The translations under genes were made by a program, and so were the position numbers. This document shows positions 12,783 to 13,686 of a DNA stretch of 13,686 nucleotides, piece after piece. Every line of letters begins with the position of its first letter. Positions within the stretch are counted from its first letter, which is position 1. The DNA is from Microcaldota archaeon (GTDB taxonomy: Archaea > Micrarchaeota > Micrarchaeia > Micrarchaeales > Micrarchaeaceae). The notes beneath the pieces were generated by a model. The model had not been told where the DNA came from, did no database searches, and saw only the letters and a program-made list of their open reading frames with translations. The DNA lies in assembly GCA_021827955.1 (NCBI GenBank), contig JAKATY010000052.1, positions 1 to 13,686 of the forward strand. The letters run 5' to 3'.

Positions 12783-13655
12783 ATGAACAGGTTAACCGCG
12801 TTTCTGAGGCTTACCAGGATAGAGCACAGCGCCATGCTTGTTGTAGCAGTGCTAGTGGCCGAGATAATAACAAAGTCTTTGCCGCACATAGCCGTGCTTC
12901 TGCTCAGCATCGTGACCCCGATATTCATAAGCATGGGCTCTTTCGCGATAAACGACTATTTTGACGTTGAAGCGGACAGGATAAACAACAGGTTTGACAG
13001 GCCAATAGTCTCAGGAGCGATCTCAAGGAATGCCGCTTTTGCGATAGCAATGGTCTCATTCGCAATAGGAATACTTGCAAGCCTCTTCATAAACTACATC
13101 GCTTTCGCAATCGCGCTAGTGTTCGGAGCTCTTGCGTTCTTCTACAGCTACAAGCTCAAGGACACGCTGCTTCTTGGCAATTCCTATATTGCGCTTTCCA
13201 TGGCCATACCGTTCCTTTATGGGGATTTTGTTGTATCAAACGCGCTGAATCCGAACATCGCGATAATAAGCGCAATAATATTTCTCAGCGGGCTTGCAAG
13301 GGAGATACATGGCATGATAAGGGATTACAAAGGCGATTCCAAAGCGAGGAAGTCCAGAAACTTGCTTTCGCACATGGGCAAGGCAGCCTCTTCCGCACTA
13401 GCGCTTTTGCTGTATATCGCCGCAATAGTTTTGAGCCTTTTCATGTTCGTTTATGAGAAACCGTTTGCATACAACCTCGTTTACCTGGCACCTATACTCA
13501 TCACGGATGCAGCTCTGCTTTATGTGTCGTTCGCGTATCTGCGCAGCAAGCTTTCTGCAAACTTCTTCAGGATTGCAAGAAACCTGAGCCTGGGTGCAAT
13601 GGCGCTCGCGCTCTTCGCCTACCTGATTGCAGCACTTTTCTATCTCCCTATATAA
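12783..13655 (+). CDS. UbiA-family prenyltransferase (likely digeranylgeranylglyceryl phosphate synthase)
   Basis: Polytopic membrane prenyltransferase of 290 aa with about eight or nine hydrophobic segments. The first Asp-rich motif is NDYFDVEADRINNRFDRPIVSG (Asn57, Asp58, Asp61, Asp65), and the second is REIHGMIRDYKGD (Asp181, Asp185), both facing the Mg-diphosphate site in the family. The R-P-I-x-S-G and R-E-I context is that of archaeal (S)-2,3-di-O-geranylgeranylglyceryl phosphate synthase, which adds the second geranylgeranyl chain in archaeal lipid synthesis. Other UbiA branches (menaquinone, heme or chlorophyll-type) cannot be fully excluded, since the second motif and the following KSRNLLSHMG are somewhat diverged. 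The ATG at 12783 starts MNRLTAFLRLTRIEHSAM, the usual family N-terminus; an upstream ATG at 12756 is rejected. Confidence 0.85.
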   Translation: MNRLTAFLRLTRIEHSAMLVVAVLVAEIITKSLPHIAVLLLSIVTPIFISMGSFAINDYFDVEADRINNRFDRPIVSGAISRNAAFAIAMVSFAIGILASLFINYIAFAIALVFGALAFFYSYKLKDTLLLGNSYIALSMAIPFLYGDFVVSNALNPNIAIISAIIFLSGLAREIHGMIRDYKGDSKARKSRNLLSHMGKAASSALALLLYIAAIVLSLFMFVYEKPFAYNLVYLAPILITDAALLYVSFAYLRSKLSANFFRIARNLSLGAMALALFAYLIAALFYLPI

Positions 13656-13686
13656 TGAGCAGGAAACAGAAAAAGAGGAATAGAAA
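13655..13686 (+). CDS. Start of a possible downstream gene (partial)
   Basis: An ATG overlaps the prenyltransferase stop as TAATG and stays open to the window end, reading MSRKQKKRNR. No ribosome site is visible, so translation would depend on coupling. Only ten codons are present, so no product can be named. Confidence 0.4.
   Translation, partial: MSRKQKKRNR

Overview
This window is archaeal. It carries an eukaryote-like ribosomal protein cluster (eS19, eL39, eL31) with aIF6, PDCD5, prefoldin alpha and FtsY, TATA-type promoters, a tRNA intron in a bulge-helix-bulge fold, a UbiA-family ether-lipid prenyltransferase, and a surface protein with the SALE-type class III (pilin) signal. That signal, the DUF2341 architecture and the non-canonical tRNA intron position suggest a DPANN archaeon, perhaps of the ARMAN/Micrarchaeota type. 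This lineage call is inference; no rRNA is present to test it.

Layout. Positions 56-2827: an ADP-forming acyl-CoA synthetase alpha subunit, then a class III aminotransferase. Both fit amino acid or acyl-CoA catabolism with ATP recovery; no beta subunit is visible. Positions 2988-6828: one plus-strand translation and targeting cluster, rps19e, pdcd5, rpl39e (52 aa), rpl31e, aIF6, prefoldin alpha, ftsY, with overlapping or closely packed genes. The LX (L18a/L20a) gene often found between aIF6 and prefoldin is absent. Positions 6921-8258: a pilus/archaellum-type secretion ATPase. Positions 8290-9303: two divergent winged-helix genes, one soluble and one membrane-anchored, share a 165-bp region with a perfect palindrome at the promoter. 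Positions 9379-10427: a PRC-barrel protein, a pyrimidine-tract terminator and RNase HII. Positions 10498-10613: tRNA-Arg(UCG) split by a 41-nt intron in the T-loop. Positions 10692-12713 (minus): a large pilin-signal surface protein with 16 SSTSV-type repeats and a DUF2341 region. Positions 12783-13655: a UbiA-family prenyltransferase, then the start of another gene overlapping its stop.

Starts were chosen with a rule seen across the window: a GG of an AGGTGA-like Shine-Dalgarno sequence lies about 6-10 nt (usually 7) before the start codon. This moves several starts inward and supports one TTG start. The secretion ATPase and the prenyltransferase lack such a site and have a TATA-like element 32-34 nt before the ATG, which suggests leaderless or near-leaderless transcripts.

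Most of the window is conserved housekeeping. The parts most worth follow-up are the T-loop tRNA intron, the repeat-bearing pilin-like surface protein together with the secretion ATPase, the divergent regulator pair, and the tailed eL31.
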